This document shows positions 8,160-15,457 of a stretch of DNA of 34,414 nt, in pieces. Source of the stretch: Bradyrhizobium altum (GTDB lineage: Bacteria; Pseudomonadota; Alphaproteobacteria; Rhizobiales; Xanthobacteraceae); contig NZ_JACMYP010000067.1 in NCBI RefSeq assembly GCF_020889705.1, forward strand, positions 1 to 34,414, in the 5' to 3' direction. Each line of letters opens with the position of its first letter. The first letter of the stretch is position 1. The notes beneath the pieces were generated by a model, which worked only from the letters and a program-made list of their open reading frames with translations, had not been told where the DNA came from and ran no database searches. The translations under genes and the position numbers were made by a program.

Positions 8160-8524
8160 CGAGCCATCCCGCGCGACGGCTCACAGGGCGGCACACCATC
8201 GTCGGTGAGTAGCCACGCGTCATAGGCGGCCATTGCTAGATCTTGTTGCGCCTGCGTCGCCGGCAGGCCGCCAATCAGCAGCAGCGGCTCTTTCAGCTCC
8301 CGCGCACCCGCGCGAGCCCGATCGGCAAAATCATCGAGGGTCTCGTCTGGCAATCTCAGCCACTCGTGAGCGCCGGCTGCGGCGAAGAGCGGTTCGCCCG
8401 GAGGCAGCCCGCCGTGAAAGATCACGACGCGGAGCGGCCCACCGGGCGGCAACGAGCCTGAGGGGCTCTCCGCATTCATGCGGCGCTCCAATGCCTCAAG
8501 ACGGCGGATAAGTTCGCTAGTCAT
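8156..8524 (-). CDS. Hypothetical phage-like protein (122 aa)
   Basis: Starts MTSELIRRLEALERRMNAES, a short coiled-coil-like helix, followed by a Pro/Gly-rich beta segment (PLRVVIFHGGLPPGEPLF) and an acidic helix (DETLDDFADRARAGA). It overlaps both neighbours by 4 bp (ATGA). The layout resembles small proteins seen beside terminase-associated genes in prophage remnants, but no specific family is recognised. Confidence 0.55.
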   Translation of the reverse strand: MTSELIRRLEALERRMNAESPSGSLPPGGPLRVVIFHGGLPPGEPLFAAAGAHEWLRLPDETLDDFADRARAGARELKEPLLLIGGLPATQAQQDLAMAAYDAWLLTDDGVPPCEPSRGMAR

Positions 8525-8949
8525 TTAAATCGACCCTCCAGTGCATGGAGTCTGGTTTCCAACTCCTGCGTTTCGATCGCGCGCCGCTGCATTTCGACTA
8601 CGCCGGCAACCTCTACGGCCTCAGCCGGCGAGAGCTGACCCGCCGCCATCGCCTTTGTGACGGTCGCCAGCGCGCTAACGACATCGGCCGGCGTTTCCAG
8701 CTTCGGTAACGGAAACCGCACGGCGCCGCCCCGGCTCGGCGGCATGATACGGTCCAAGATCAATCGGGCCGCCTGCATATCTCCGCGCTTCGCTTTTGAA
8801 ACGACCTTGCCGATCACGGACTCGATGTCCTGGCTGAGCAACGCCTCAGCCATAACCGTCGTCTTGTTCCGTGCACCTTTCGGGCGGCCTGCATTGCCGG
8901 GGGCGAACGGACGCCCCCGCGTTCTTTTCGCGTTTTTACGCAAGGCCAT
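8521..8949 (-). CDS. DUF5681-type phage protein
   Basis: 142 aa. The N-terminus is very basic and holds the DUF5681 hallmark RGRPFAPGNAGRPKGARNKT, followed by helices (AEALLSQDIESVIGKVVSKA, then GDMQAARLILDRIMPPSRG). Proteins with this start are common next to phage DNA-packaging or transposition genes and probably bind DNA; the role is not established. It is the second gene of the four-gene minus-strand operon, 12 bp after the first gene and overlapping the third by 4 bp. Confidence 0.75.
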   Translation of the reverse strand: MALRKNAKRTRGRPFAPGNAGRPKGARNKTTVMAEALLSQDIESVIGKVVSKAKRGDMQAARLILDRIMPPSRGGAVRFPLPKLETPADVVSALATVTKAMAAGQLSPAEAVEVAGVVEMQRRAIETQELETRLHALEGRFK

Positions 8950-8961
8950 TCCGCTTTGGTG

Positions 8962-9699
8962 TTACGCGGGGCCGGGCGCGCCGTGCGCGAAGATCGCGCC
9001 GCCACCGGACCTGCCATACCGATCGTCGCCGCCGAAGGAGCGCACGCGCATCGGTCTTCGAGCCATTTGGGCGTAAATGGTGCCGTTGCCGACGAAGCGG
9101 CGCATGATATGGCCGGTGGGCATATTCTCGGTGATCATGCGATGTTCGAACGGCTTCAGATCGGGCGGGTTGAGACCGGCCTGCAGCGCGTCCGCGCGGA
9201 TCGCACCAAATGCATTTTCCAGAACTTGGTGATCGTTCGCCAGAGAGCGGAGGTCGACGGACTTCCATTTCGGAGAGTACCGTTGCAGCTGTCTGTGCAG
9301 CCTGATGGCATAGTCGACATGGTGCTCGCCAGCCATGGGCGGCTCCGCGGGACTGCCGAGGGTCCTACACACGGCATCGCAACGCGCTTGCGTTTCTGCG
9401 AGCTTGTCCACGTCCGTCTTGCGATACATGCGGTCGTGAATTTGCCCTACGCGCGCCGCCAACGCCGAGAATGCGGCAGCATCAATGCTGTCGGCCGCGA
9501 CCCTTTCAGCCATCACACGATCATCGCCTCCGTCCATCCGGCCGCCCACGTCTCGCGACTGGAGCAGAGTATCGCAGCGTTCTTCGATCGCCGAGATTCG
9601 CGCGTCGACTTTTTCGCTGTGATCGGAGAATGCAGTTCCGAGCGCATTGAGCGCGGCCAGCAATTTTTCGAAATCGAGTTCGCTCTTTTCGTCTGACAT
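8962..9699 (-). CDS. Hypothetical phage-like protein, first gene of the operon
   Basis: 245 aa. The N-terminal 130 residues are helical (MSDEKSELDFEKLLAALNAL, then SEKVDARISAIEERCDTLLQ) and look coiled-coil. The C-terminal half contains DYAIRLHRQLQRYSPKWKSV, a segment recalling small virion or scaffold-like proteins, and ends Gly-rich. TCTCCAGAGAGACTGAAA-type sequence lies just before the ATG, with an AGAGA stretch as weak ribosome binding site. No confident family; being first of an operon with DUF5681, it probably belongs to a phage or satellite module. Confidence 0.55.
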   Translation of the reverse strand: MSDEKSELDFEKLLAALNALGTAFSDHSEKVDARISAIEERCDTLLQSRDVGGRMDGGDDRVMAERVAADSIDAAAFSALAARVGQIHDRMYRKTDVDKLAETQARCDAVCRTLGSPAEPPMAGEHHVDYAIRLHRQLQRYSPKWKSVDLRSLANDHQVLENAFGAIRADALQAGLNPPDLKPFEHRMITENMPTGHIMRRFVGNGTIYAQMARRPMRVRSFGGDDRYGRSGGGAIFAHGAPGPA

Positions 9700-9906
9700 T
9701 TTCAGTCTCTCTGGAGGTTGAAGTGTTGTTGATGACGGCTGATCGGTCCCTGCTGATTTGAATCTATCGCATGCTGCGATCTCGCGCGACTTCTACTTCG
9801 CTTGTTACCCTGTGCAGCGGCATCGTTGCGCGCGCTTCGAGATCGTGCGATCATGTTTTCGGTCTTCCAAGATCGTTGCTGATCGTGACCGCAGTCCTCT
9901 CTGTTG

Positions 9907-9942
9907 GATCGCCCGCCGTCCCAAACCGGCGGGCGATCTTTT
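9907..9942 (+). terminator. Rho-independent terminator-like hairpin
   Basis: GATCGCCCGCCG, an 8-base loop, CGGCGGGCGATC, then TTTT. The stem is 12 bp and perfect, and the T run is on the plus strand. No protein gene precedes it on that strand, so it may end a small RNA or a leader transcript. Confidence 0.55.
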
Positions 9943-9985
9943 GAGTCGAGAGATCGGCGCCGGATGTACGCGCCGTCGATCGCAT

Positions 9986-10022
9986 GGCCCGCTGCGTTGC
10001 CTAACCAACACCGCAGCGGGCC
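9986..10022. other. Strong hairpin in the regulatory gap
   Basis: GGCCCGCTGCG and CGCAGCGGGCC form a perfect 11-bp stem around a 15-base loop, with no T run on either side. It is 44 bp after the terminator-like hairpin; it could be an attenuator, an operator or part of a structured RNA. Confidence 0.45.
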
Positions 10023-10113
10023 ACTGTCCCAACTGCGAGGCGGAAATGCTGTCCGCCACACAAGGCGCGTACCCACAGTGTTTTTACGTTGATCGTCGCT
10101 TCGCGCTCGACAC

Positions 10114-10135
10114 TGTCCTAACAGCTGCCCCAGCA
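10114..10135 (-). repeat. 22-bp paired-decamer site 4
   Basis: On the minus strand TGCTGGGGCA-GC-TGTTAGGACA. It is between the divergent phage operon and the HTH gene, about 380 bp before the latter. Confidence 0.55.
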
Positions 10136-10512
10136 TCCGTGAGCGCGATTGCTATTGCCGGCAAGGAGGGCGACCCATTGCTCTTGCACGACGTGAACGC
10201 TGGCCGAAGACAAGACGGCCAGAGTTTTCAACAGAAAGTGATAGCGCATCAGAATCTCACGATGTGACGCTAAGCTTTTGATTTTTCAGCAACGGGATTC
10301 GTACAACCAAGCACGAGTCTGTACGTGTAAAATTCAGATTGACGCGTGGACACCGTTGTCGACTGATCACGGTTGAAATTTCCCCGTGACCAACGGGGTA
10401 CGCGCGACTTCCGCTCCCGACTTTCCATTGGGGTCTCGGTTTCGCGAAAAAGTAGCGAACCACGGCGCGTGTGGCTTGGTCGGCCGAGCGCCCCAATGGA
10501 GACTTACTAGCC

Positions 10513-10836
10513 ATGCCGCGCGGCGTTCAACCGTCCACGAAAAAGCCAGTCACATCGCGGCGGCACGCGCGCAAGCGCGGCGAAGAGAGGCCCTTTGTAT
10601 CGCGACAGCTCGCTCCGCTAGCGCCGGAGCAGGTAGAGCCGCTAGCGTACACGATCGACGAAGCTTGTTTGATTGCGAGGGTGGGGCGCAACTCGCTTTA
10701 CAAGGCAGTCGATTCAGGCGCTCTGCGCGCGCGCAAACTCGGCAAAAAGACCCTGATACTGCGGGAAGATCTTCTGCGCTGGCTGGGGGAATTGCCGCGC
10801 TACGAGCCCAAGCGCCGCTTAGTCGCAGCCGAGTGA
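10513..10836 (+). CDS. AlpA/excisionase-type HTH DNA-binding protein
   Basis: 107 aa from the ATG at 10513, chosen because GGAGA lies about 11 bp upstream; a frame from 10471 is possible. A basic N-terminus (TKKPVTSRRHARKRGEER) is followed by a MerR-like winged helix: LAYTIDEACLIARVGRNSLY, then KAVDSGALRARKLGKKTLIL and REDLLRWLGELP, the classic pattern of excisionase-family helix-turn-helix proteins. Such proteins direct excision with a tyrosine recombinase or activate the integrase gene, which suits the integrase at 6441. The next gene starts 4 bp after its stop. Confidence 0.82.
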   Translation: MPRGVQPSTKKPVTSRRHARKRGEERPFVSRQLAPLAPEQVEPLAYTIDEACLIARVGRNSLYKAVDSGALRARKLGKKTLILREDLLRWLGELPRYEPKRRLVAAE

Positions 10837-10840
10837 AATC

Positions 10841-11221
10841 GTGACCGACAGCAATCTTGTCGCGCAGCTCAACGGGGATTGGCGCGTGACTCTTCTCCAC
10901 GATAGCGGCGCATGGAAGTGTGCGGCGTGGTCGATCGAGCAACGAAACGGAGGAGCATGGCGGGGCCTGCATGCTATCCGCAGTCGCGCAATGTTGTTCG
11001 ATCTCGTCCGATCCCGCTGCGGCAACGTCGATCCGGCCGCCGCGTCGATCCTGACCGGCCTGCCGCATTACTCGTACCGCCGTGGTGAGCCCCGGCCGCC
11101 TCTAGGCAAGCGGAAAAAACCCATCGCCCCGCCGATGGTCGAGCGCAAGCCGGCCACGTCTGTGATCTCTGAGGCGGCACAGCAATTCTTGAATTGGAGA
11201 CAAAGCCAGCCGCGCCGATAG
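10841..11221 (+). CDS. Hypothetical island protein, probably cotranscribed with the HTH gene
   Basis: 126 aa with a GTG start 4 bp after the HTH gene's stop. The first 80 residues look like a compact fold: WRVTLLHDSGAWKCAAWSIE, then AIRSRAMLFDLVRSRCGNVD and AAASILTGLPHYSY. The rest is a basic, Pro-rich tail. Similar small proteins occur in rhizobial phage-like elements, by memory; no function known. A hairpin follows at 11238. Confidence 0.55.
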   Translation: MTDSNLVAQLNGDWRVTLLHDSGAWKCAAWSIEQRNGGAWRGLHAIRSRAMLFDLVRSRCGNVDPAAASILTGLPHYSYRRGEPRPPLGKRKKPIAPPMVERKPATSVISEAAQQFLNWRQSQPRR

Positions 11222-11237
11222 CGGCGGAAATAGAAGA

Positions 11238-11267
11238 AGCCCGCACAGCCTGTGAACTGTGCGGGCT
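11238..11267 (+). terminator. Terminator-like hairpin after the HTH operon
   Basis: AGCCCGCACAG, an 8-base loop, CTGTGCGGGCT: a perfect 11-bp stem 17 bp after the preceding stop codon. No T run follows, so it may need Rho or act by stabilising the 3' end. Confidence 0.5.
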
Positions 11268-11387
11268 AGAACTGAAACGAACCATGACTAGGGGCATCGC
11301 GTCAGCGGCGAGCAATATGATTCAGCATCAGCTAGAAATCAAGTCTCGCGCCGACGATGTCCGTCAACAAAAACGGAGTCGTCGAAA

Positions 11388-11474
11388 ATGACTATGCACG
11401 TCGAAAACGTCACCAGCATCAGCAGCGAAATCCAGAGCGTTTTGAATCGCTCGACTCCGGCGCTCGCGCGCTGA
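11388..11474 (+). CDS. Possible 28-aa peptide
   Basis: ATG at 11388 with MTMHVENVTSISSEIQSVLN and a stop after 28 codons; AAACGGAGTCGTCG lies upstream as a weak ribosome binding site. Composition is unlike its shadows, but the length gives little support. Confidence 0.2.
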   Translation: MTMHVENVTSISSEIQSVLNRSTPALAR

Positions 11475-11622
11475 TCGAACCACCGCGTTTGGTCGGCCGT
11501 GGCTCCGCGATTGTGGGTCTGCTCGGTGGCTCCCGCTGCAATCAACGAACCACGGCCGGCCGTCGCGAGAATAGCGACGAGTCGAGATCGGCCATGATCT
11601 CGTCGCCGGCATCACGCCGCTG

Positions 11623-11781
11623 ATGAATGACCGCAAGGCGCCGCACCTCAAAGCGGCAGCGCCGCCGGTGCGCTACACGATCTGCGATCGATCGGAAAAG
11701 CAACAATTCGCGGGTTCAGGTGAGCCCATTCCTTCCCGCGGCCTATCAGGAGTCCCGGCAACACCGGGAAGCGGTTGTTAG
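11623..11781 (+). CDS. Small hypothetical protein (52 aa)
   Basis: MNDRKAPHLKAAAPPVRYTI... ends TPGSGC. The ATG sits in a TGATG junction with a preceding frame. The first 30 residues look coding (VRYTICDRSEKQQFAGSGEP); the end overlaps a short CCCGG/CCGGG hairpin. Not recognised. Confidence 0.3.
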   Translation: MNDRKAPHLKAAAPPVRYTICDRSEKQQFAGSGEPIPSRGLSGVPATPGSGC

Positions 11782-12437
11782 GCAGATCGACATCGTCAGC
11801 GGGATGACAACCTGAACCGATCGATCTGCGAGGCGAGCCGAAAAAATCGTCTCAACCACGGAGGCGCTCTCGAAGAGAGCCCAAATTTCGCGGGCGGACA
11901 TGGCGGGGACAACGCCGTGCGGGCTCCCAGAGAGTCCGAAGGGAAGTTAGTACGCGGGGCCTTTGCTTTGGGTCCTCTCCCTCGTCAGGAGCTACAGTCC
12001 GTGGCCTTCGGCCTCAGACTGTAGGCGGAAAGGGTGCAGTAGTGCTCGCGGTCTATGGTTTTTTCCTCAGAGAGTATGCGCGGCGAGGCCGAAGGCCGAG
12101 TGGGGAAGACGAGGTGGCATACAGCCGCTTTGTCGGATCTCTTCTCCGCCCCGTCGGGGGCCCACCGTTCTGAAAGCAATATGCAATCTCATTTGATGGG
12201 TGACAGCGCCCTAACAGCTGCCCTAGCGCGGGGTACCCGAAAGCCGGCTCAGGCTGCTCCCGAAATGGGTTTCTCCCAGCGCCAACGGAGCGGCGCACCG
12301 GGGACCGCTCGGACGTATAGGGGAAAGCTTTTGGTGCCCTCCTGAGCCCCGTACAGAATGGCTCGATTTGGGGTTGGCCCCCGCTATTTTCCTTAATCGG
12401 TCGGTGCTACCGTTGGTTGGCCCACTGAGGATGGTTG
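11782..12437. other. 656-bp gap before the three-gene operon
   Basis: No supported gene; an ORF at 12055-12345 has no motif. It holds a hairpin at about 11992-12023 (CTACAGTC and GACTGTAG arms, with inner GGCC-TTC-GGCC), a T6 run near 12058 and the 22-bp site at 12207. It is probably a promoter region plus module-junction DNA. Confidence 0.45.
12207..12228 (-). repeat. 22-bp paired-decamer site 5
   Basis: On the minus strand CGCTAGGGCA-GC-TGTTAGGGCG. One of the three best copies, 210 bp before the three-gene operon. Confidence 0.65.
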
Positions 12438-13166
12438 ATGTCATTTGATTGGATTTGCGAAAGTCTGCGACTAACGGTCTTCTCAACCGGGGCCGCCAGC
12501 ATTACCGGCGAAGATTGGAAGCAGCTCACAGGTCAGGACGAGGCAGGGCAAGAACAAAAAGGGGGCGGTCGCCACATTTTCGTGTCGAACCTGATGGGCG
12601 GTCAGCTTTCCCTTGGAGCATACGGAAATCGCTGTGACTGTGTCCTGGCCCCGGGCGTGCAGGAGCCGTCAGCGGTCCCTTCAGTGGGAGCCTGGCCGGG
12701 CACTATGTATTCCTTTTTGGAGAAGACGATCCCACTCCTCGAGGCGATGTCGTTCCCGGTCGCCAGAGTGGGGTTCGCCCCGATGTTATTGCTTCCATTC
12801 CCAGAACGGCTCGACGCCTACAAGGCTTTGACGTCGCTGGTGAAGTCGATCAAGCATCCAGCTGAAAAATTGCAGGACCTCAACTTTCGTATTAATTGGC
12901 CCGTCGCCAGCAAGACCGATAGCACGCTGAGATTGAATCGGATATCTAATTGGTCGGTGGTCCAAATTCAACTGCAGGTTTTCACCCCAGATGCAGTTAA
13001 TCCTACGGCATTTGCCGACACTATCACGCATGCGCTGCGGCTTGAGCTGGATCATAATACTGATGTCAAGCATGTCACCGCATTTGACGCGGCGTTATTG
13101 GCTCCCATATATAAGGAGCTGGCCGACCTTGCGTTGGAAAATGCCATATTAGGCGAAGTTCTGTGA
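12438..13166 (+). CDS. Unknown protein A of a three-gene operon
   Basis: 242 aa, ATG at 12438 (a TTG directly before is less likely). The protein is soluble with no signal peptide. Readable segments: WICESLRLTVFSTGAASITG; a middle block FPVARVGFAPMLLLPFPERL; LRLNRISNWSVVQIQLQVFT; and an acidic end LRLELDHNTDV...AFDAALLAPIYKELADLALE. The order 'R-I/V-G-x-R/A-like strand, N-R-x-x-x-W, L-x-L-D then a final F-x-x-x-L helix' is reminiscent of the TIGR04255 family of sporadic proteins, but this is a weak visual match. Its stop overlaps the next start (GTGA), indicating an operon. Function unknown. Confidence 0.72.
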   Translation: MSFDWICESLRLTVFSTGAASITGEDWKQLTGQDEAGQEQKGGGRHIFVSNLMGGQLSLGAYGNRCDCVLAPGVQEPSAVPSVGAWPGTMYSFLEKTIPLLEAMSFPVARVGFAPMLLLPFPERLDAYKALTSLVKSIKHPAEKLQDLNFRINWPVASKTDSTLRLNRISNWSVVQIQLQVFTPDAVNPTAFADTITHALRLELDHNTDVKHVTAFDAALLAPIYKELADLALENAILGEVL

Positions 13167-13960
13167 CCCGCGCACGCAGTTTCCGAACCAACGACACCAC
13201 CCCACCTCCGGGCGCAATTTTGCGTGCCGGCGAATCGATGACTGTCGTCGCCGCAGGAGCGAATGGGCCCAACTGGACGAAACCCGACGCCTATCTCCCG
13301 AACAGCAACCTGACGACGATTGCCGCGTTTGGCTACGGCACGTTCAACACACCTAAAAATTGTGTCGTCCAATATACCCCGATCGACGTCGATCACTTCT
13401 TGCCAGTCCACGGTTTGACCAGTGACAATTTGCTCCTTGGGCAAGCCTGTCTATTCCAAGGCCCTGATAATGATCAGGTGCTGTTGTGGCATGGCGAAAT
13501 GAATAAGGCGGCGAGCGGGCACTTCTTTTCAATCATTTGCAACAGCGTGATCGTTTCTGAAATTCCAAAGCCTGCGATGTTGTTTTACGGCGGTCCGGCT
13601 CAGGCCAATACGCCGCTGCAAGGATATGAAGAATTTCATTCAGCAAATTGGGACGGTCAGGAGGCGGAAGCGATTACGCCTCAGACACTCGCATATGCGC
13701 GGAAGTTGATGAAGATCCTGCCGACTACGCTTGGGAAGCCAGACGCGGCCCCGGCTGGTGACGGATCGATTGCGCTGGAATGGGTTCCAGAAGATTTGAA
13801 CCATAAGCTTGACCGCCTTTTCCTCGACATCGGTCCAGGTGAGCAATGGCGCGCCTATTGGTCGCTCCGGAACGGAGAGTTCGACCGTGTTACGCACGAG
13901 GGCTTTTCCGATCGCACGGAAGAGACTCTCCAGAAGATTTTTCAGCAGTTGAGCTCTTAG
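13163..13960 (+). CDS. Unknown protein B of a three-gene operon
   Basis: 265 aa, GTG start overlapping gene A by 4 bp. Two parts seem present. The first 150 residues are rich in beta strands (MTVVAAGANGPNWTKPDAYL, VVQYTPIDVDHFLPVHGLTS, DNDQVLLWHGEMNKAASGHF). After about residue 170, LAYARKLMKILPTTLGKPDA is followed by GDGSIALEWVPEDLNHKLDR and a C-terminal EETLQKIFQQLSS helix. The second part recalls a widespread small domain with the 'P-x-x-x-DGSIxLEW' signature seen in orphan proteins of mobile DNA; family name not known to me. No catalytic motif is evident. The next gene starts 3 bp downstream. Confidence 0.72.
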   Translation: MTRARSFRTNDTTPPPGAILRAGESMTVVAAGANGPNWTKPDAYLPNSNLTTIAAFGYGTFNTPKNCVVQYTPIDVDHFLPVHGLTSDNLLLGQACLFQGPDNDQVLLWHGEMNKAASGHFFSIICNSVIVSEIPKPAMLFYGGPAQANTPLQGYEEFHSANWDGQEAEAITPQTLAYARKLMKILPTTLGKPDAAPAGDGSIALEWVPEDLNHKLDRLFLDIGPGEQWRAYWSLRNGEFDRVTHEGFSDRTEETLQKIFQQLSS

Positions 13961-13963
13961 TGA

Positions 13964-14530
13964 ATGGCGCTCGCGGACGGGGACCCGGCGCCGGAGGGCG
14001 ATATCTGGTATCGCATCCTCACAAGTAAAGACCACATCACGAAAGGACGTATCCAGCACGCTGCCTTTCAAGGCAAGTTCTTGAATCCGCCTCCGGCTGA
14101 AAAGAACCGTCCTTGGAATGCTGAGACGTCAGGCCGTTTGCGTTCCCTTGCTGGGTCGATTGAAGACGTCGGTGCAAACTGCATCGAATACTGCAAAAGG
14201 ATCAACAGAACATTCTACGGCCTGATGTTTCCGAAAGAGCAGCTCACTGGACAGACAATCGAAAACCTCGTGCTCGGCATCCATTACACCCCGATAGACG
14301 GCGGTGATCAGGCGCATTCGGATTTGACGTTCACTGGTAATGTGCCTGCCGAGAAAACTGCCGAACGAGATCGATTCATTTTGGAGTTGAGCAAGAAGTT
14401 CAACGCGATCCATCCAGATCAGATCAACCTCTTGCCTGAAGCCAATCTCGAAAACGAGCCAGAAAAAACCGCCTTAGAGCGGGGCAAAGCTGCGCTGTTG
14501 ACGCTCTTCCACAAAATCCGACCAACCTGA
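13964..14530 (+). CDS. Unknown protein C of a three-gene operon
   Basis: 188 aa, ATG 3 bp after gene B. The start reads GDIWYRILTSKDHITKGRIQ, then HAAFQGKFLNPPP, a pattern recalling small proteins that begin 'R-x-I-H-P...G-R-V-x-x-x-A-F'. A conserved-looking core HYTPIDGGDQAHSDLTFTGN offers two histidines and two aspartates that could bind metal or act catalytically, which is conjecture. The C-terminus is charged and helical. The gene ends just before the 22-bp site at 14591 and the tRNA-Ser fragment, i.e. at the edge of the element, where cargo genes usually sit. Confidence 0.72.
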   Translation: MALADGDPAPEGDIWYRILTSKDHITKGRIQHAAFQGKFLNPPPAEKNRPWNAETSGRLRSLAGSIEDVGANCIEYCKRINRTFYGLMFPKEQLTGQTIENLVLGIHYTPIDGGDQAHSDLTFTGNVPAEKTAERDRFILELSKKFNAIHPDQINLLPEANLENEPEKTALERGKAALLTLFHKIRPT

Positions 14531-14590
14531 GGCAAGCGCGGTCTTTCTATGCTGCTCGTTCGCTGGCCGTCTCGCAGAGGCTCTCGCATC

Positions 14591-14612
14591 TGCTAGGGCA
14601 TCTGCTAGGGCA
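14591..14612 (+). repeat. 22-bp paired-decamer site 6
   Basis: Reads TGCTAGGGCA-TC-TGCTAGGGCA, the perfect copy: two identical decamers, within a tandem CATCTGCTAGGG x2 at 14588-14611. It is 55 bp from the tRNA-Ser fragment, as expected for an arm-type site beside a crossover core. Confidence 0.75.
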
Positions 14613-14666
14613 GAGTTATCCGATTGCCGTAATCTTAAATGGATTCAATAAGATACATAATGAGGG

Positions 14667-14699
14667 TGGCGGAAGGGGTGGGATTCGAACCCACGATAC
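14667..14699 (-). tRNA. tRNA-Ser 3'-end fragment (attachment-site scar)
   Basis: Read on the minus strand: GTGGG-TTCGAAT-CCCAC is a complete T arm, then CCCTTCC, discriminator G and CCA. The preceding bases resemble the end of a long variable arm, and G at the discriminator position points to serine. The sequence to the right (14700 on) does not continue into an anticodon or D arm, so this is not a functional tRNA gene but the part duplicated or carried by integrases that target tRNA 3' ends. Confidence 0.8.
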
Positions 14700-14765
14700 T
14701 CTTGCGCGTTGAATGGCTTCGCGTCCCGTCGAGCTCGGCCCCGGGGACAAGTGTCCACTCCAACA

Positions 14766-14951
14766 TCAACTCTCACTTTCCGCGCTGCGATTCAGTTCAC
14801 GATTAACGCGATCCTTGACTCGACGGACCGCAAGAAGCTGCAATCTCGTTTGGGTCTTGCCGCTGATCGTCTTGCCATCGATCTTGAAACTGTAGCGCCA
14901 TTGGCCTGGCAACGCTTCTTGAATGCTGAATTGCACGCCTCTGTGTTGCAT
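14766..14951 (-). CDS. Small hypothetical protein (61 aa)
   Basis: The start is placed at the ATG complementary to 14949-14951, because GGAAG stands 5 bp before it; longer readings from 14969 or 14984 are possible. MQHRGVQFSIQEALPGQWRY, then SFKIDGKTISGKTQTRLQLL and a basic helix RRVKDRVNRELN. The small beta fold plus charged helix looks like a real protein of rhizobial genomes, but it is not recognised. Confidence 0.5.
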   Translation of the reverse strand: MQHRGVQFSIQEALPGQWRYSFKIDGKTISGKTQTRLQLLAVRRVKDRVNRELNRSAESES

Positions 14952-15457
14952 AAAATCTTCCAGCCCCATCACGCCCGTTGCCAATGTCCGGCGCCGCGTC
15001 GATCGAGTGCAGATTTGATCTATGACTCTTCAATCATGAGAGCGTTGAGCTGACACCGAAAGAGGCCGCCGATCCTATAGGACCGGCGGCGAAGTCAAGG
15101 GAGGAAACGCCCGTTAGGGCAGCGGCAGCGAGACTACCGCAAGGCACCGCCAAATCTCTTGGCGGATCTCGAATTAGCATTTTTCGTGACGAGGCTAGAG
15201 GATGATCCGCCTACTCATCGAATGGAGATGATGCGAACAGGGCTACGCAGTACTGGCTTCAAGTAGTTCAATTGAGCCTGCACTAAAAGTAAAAGTTGCG
15301 TACGCCGCGTACAAATTGAGCTCTTTCGCGCTCTCTCGTTACACCTTCAACAGGTCAGCGCCGTTCGTGCGACATTGTACCGAGCCAGCTTCTCAAGTGG
15401 GCAGCTTGCCATCCGTTCGCGAGCCAGGCAGCGCGGGTGCGCGAGAAATCGCCGAGC
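14952..15457. other. Gap of about 500 bp with hairpins, no gene
   Basis: No coding signal. Two hairpins: 15065-15090 (GCCGCCGATCC, TATA loop, GGACCGGCGGC, one mismatch) and 15147-15165 (CCGCCAA, 5-base loop, TTGGCGG). Either could end the pabA transcript, which arrives from the right. Confidence 0.45.
15065..15090 (-). terminator. Possible terminator downstream of pabA
   Basis: An 11-bp stem with one mismatch and a TATA loop, followed on the minus strand by CTCTTTCGG, only weakly T-rich. It is 368 bp after the pabA stop, so the assignment is tentative. Confidence 0.35.

Larger units (their letters stand above)
9700..10512. other. 813-bp regulatory-looking gap between divergent genes
   Basis: No convincing gene. 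The gap separates the minus-strand phage operon from the plus-strand HTH gene and holds three hairpins (9907-9938 followed by T4, 9986-10022, and CCCCGT/AACGGGG at 10382-10397) and one 22-bp paired-decamer site (10114-10135). A TTGACG lies at about 10340 but no good -10 is seen with it. It probably contains the switch promoters of the element. Confidence 0.5.

Noticed and set aside
12055..12345. 96-codon plus-strand ORF before the three-gene operon
   Set aside because: Low-complexity, overlaps a paired-decamer site and hairpins, and no start signal; treated as intergenic.
15112..15121. Single CGTTAGGGCA decamer outside the modules
   Set aside because: No second decamer at the 12-bp period, so not counted with the paired sites.
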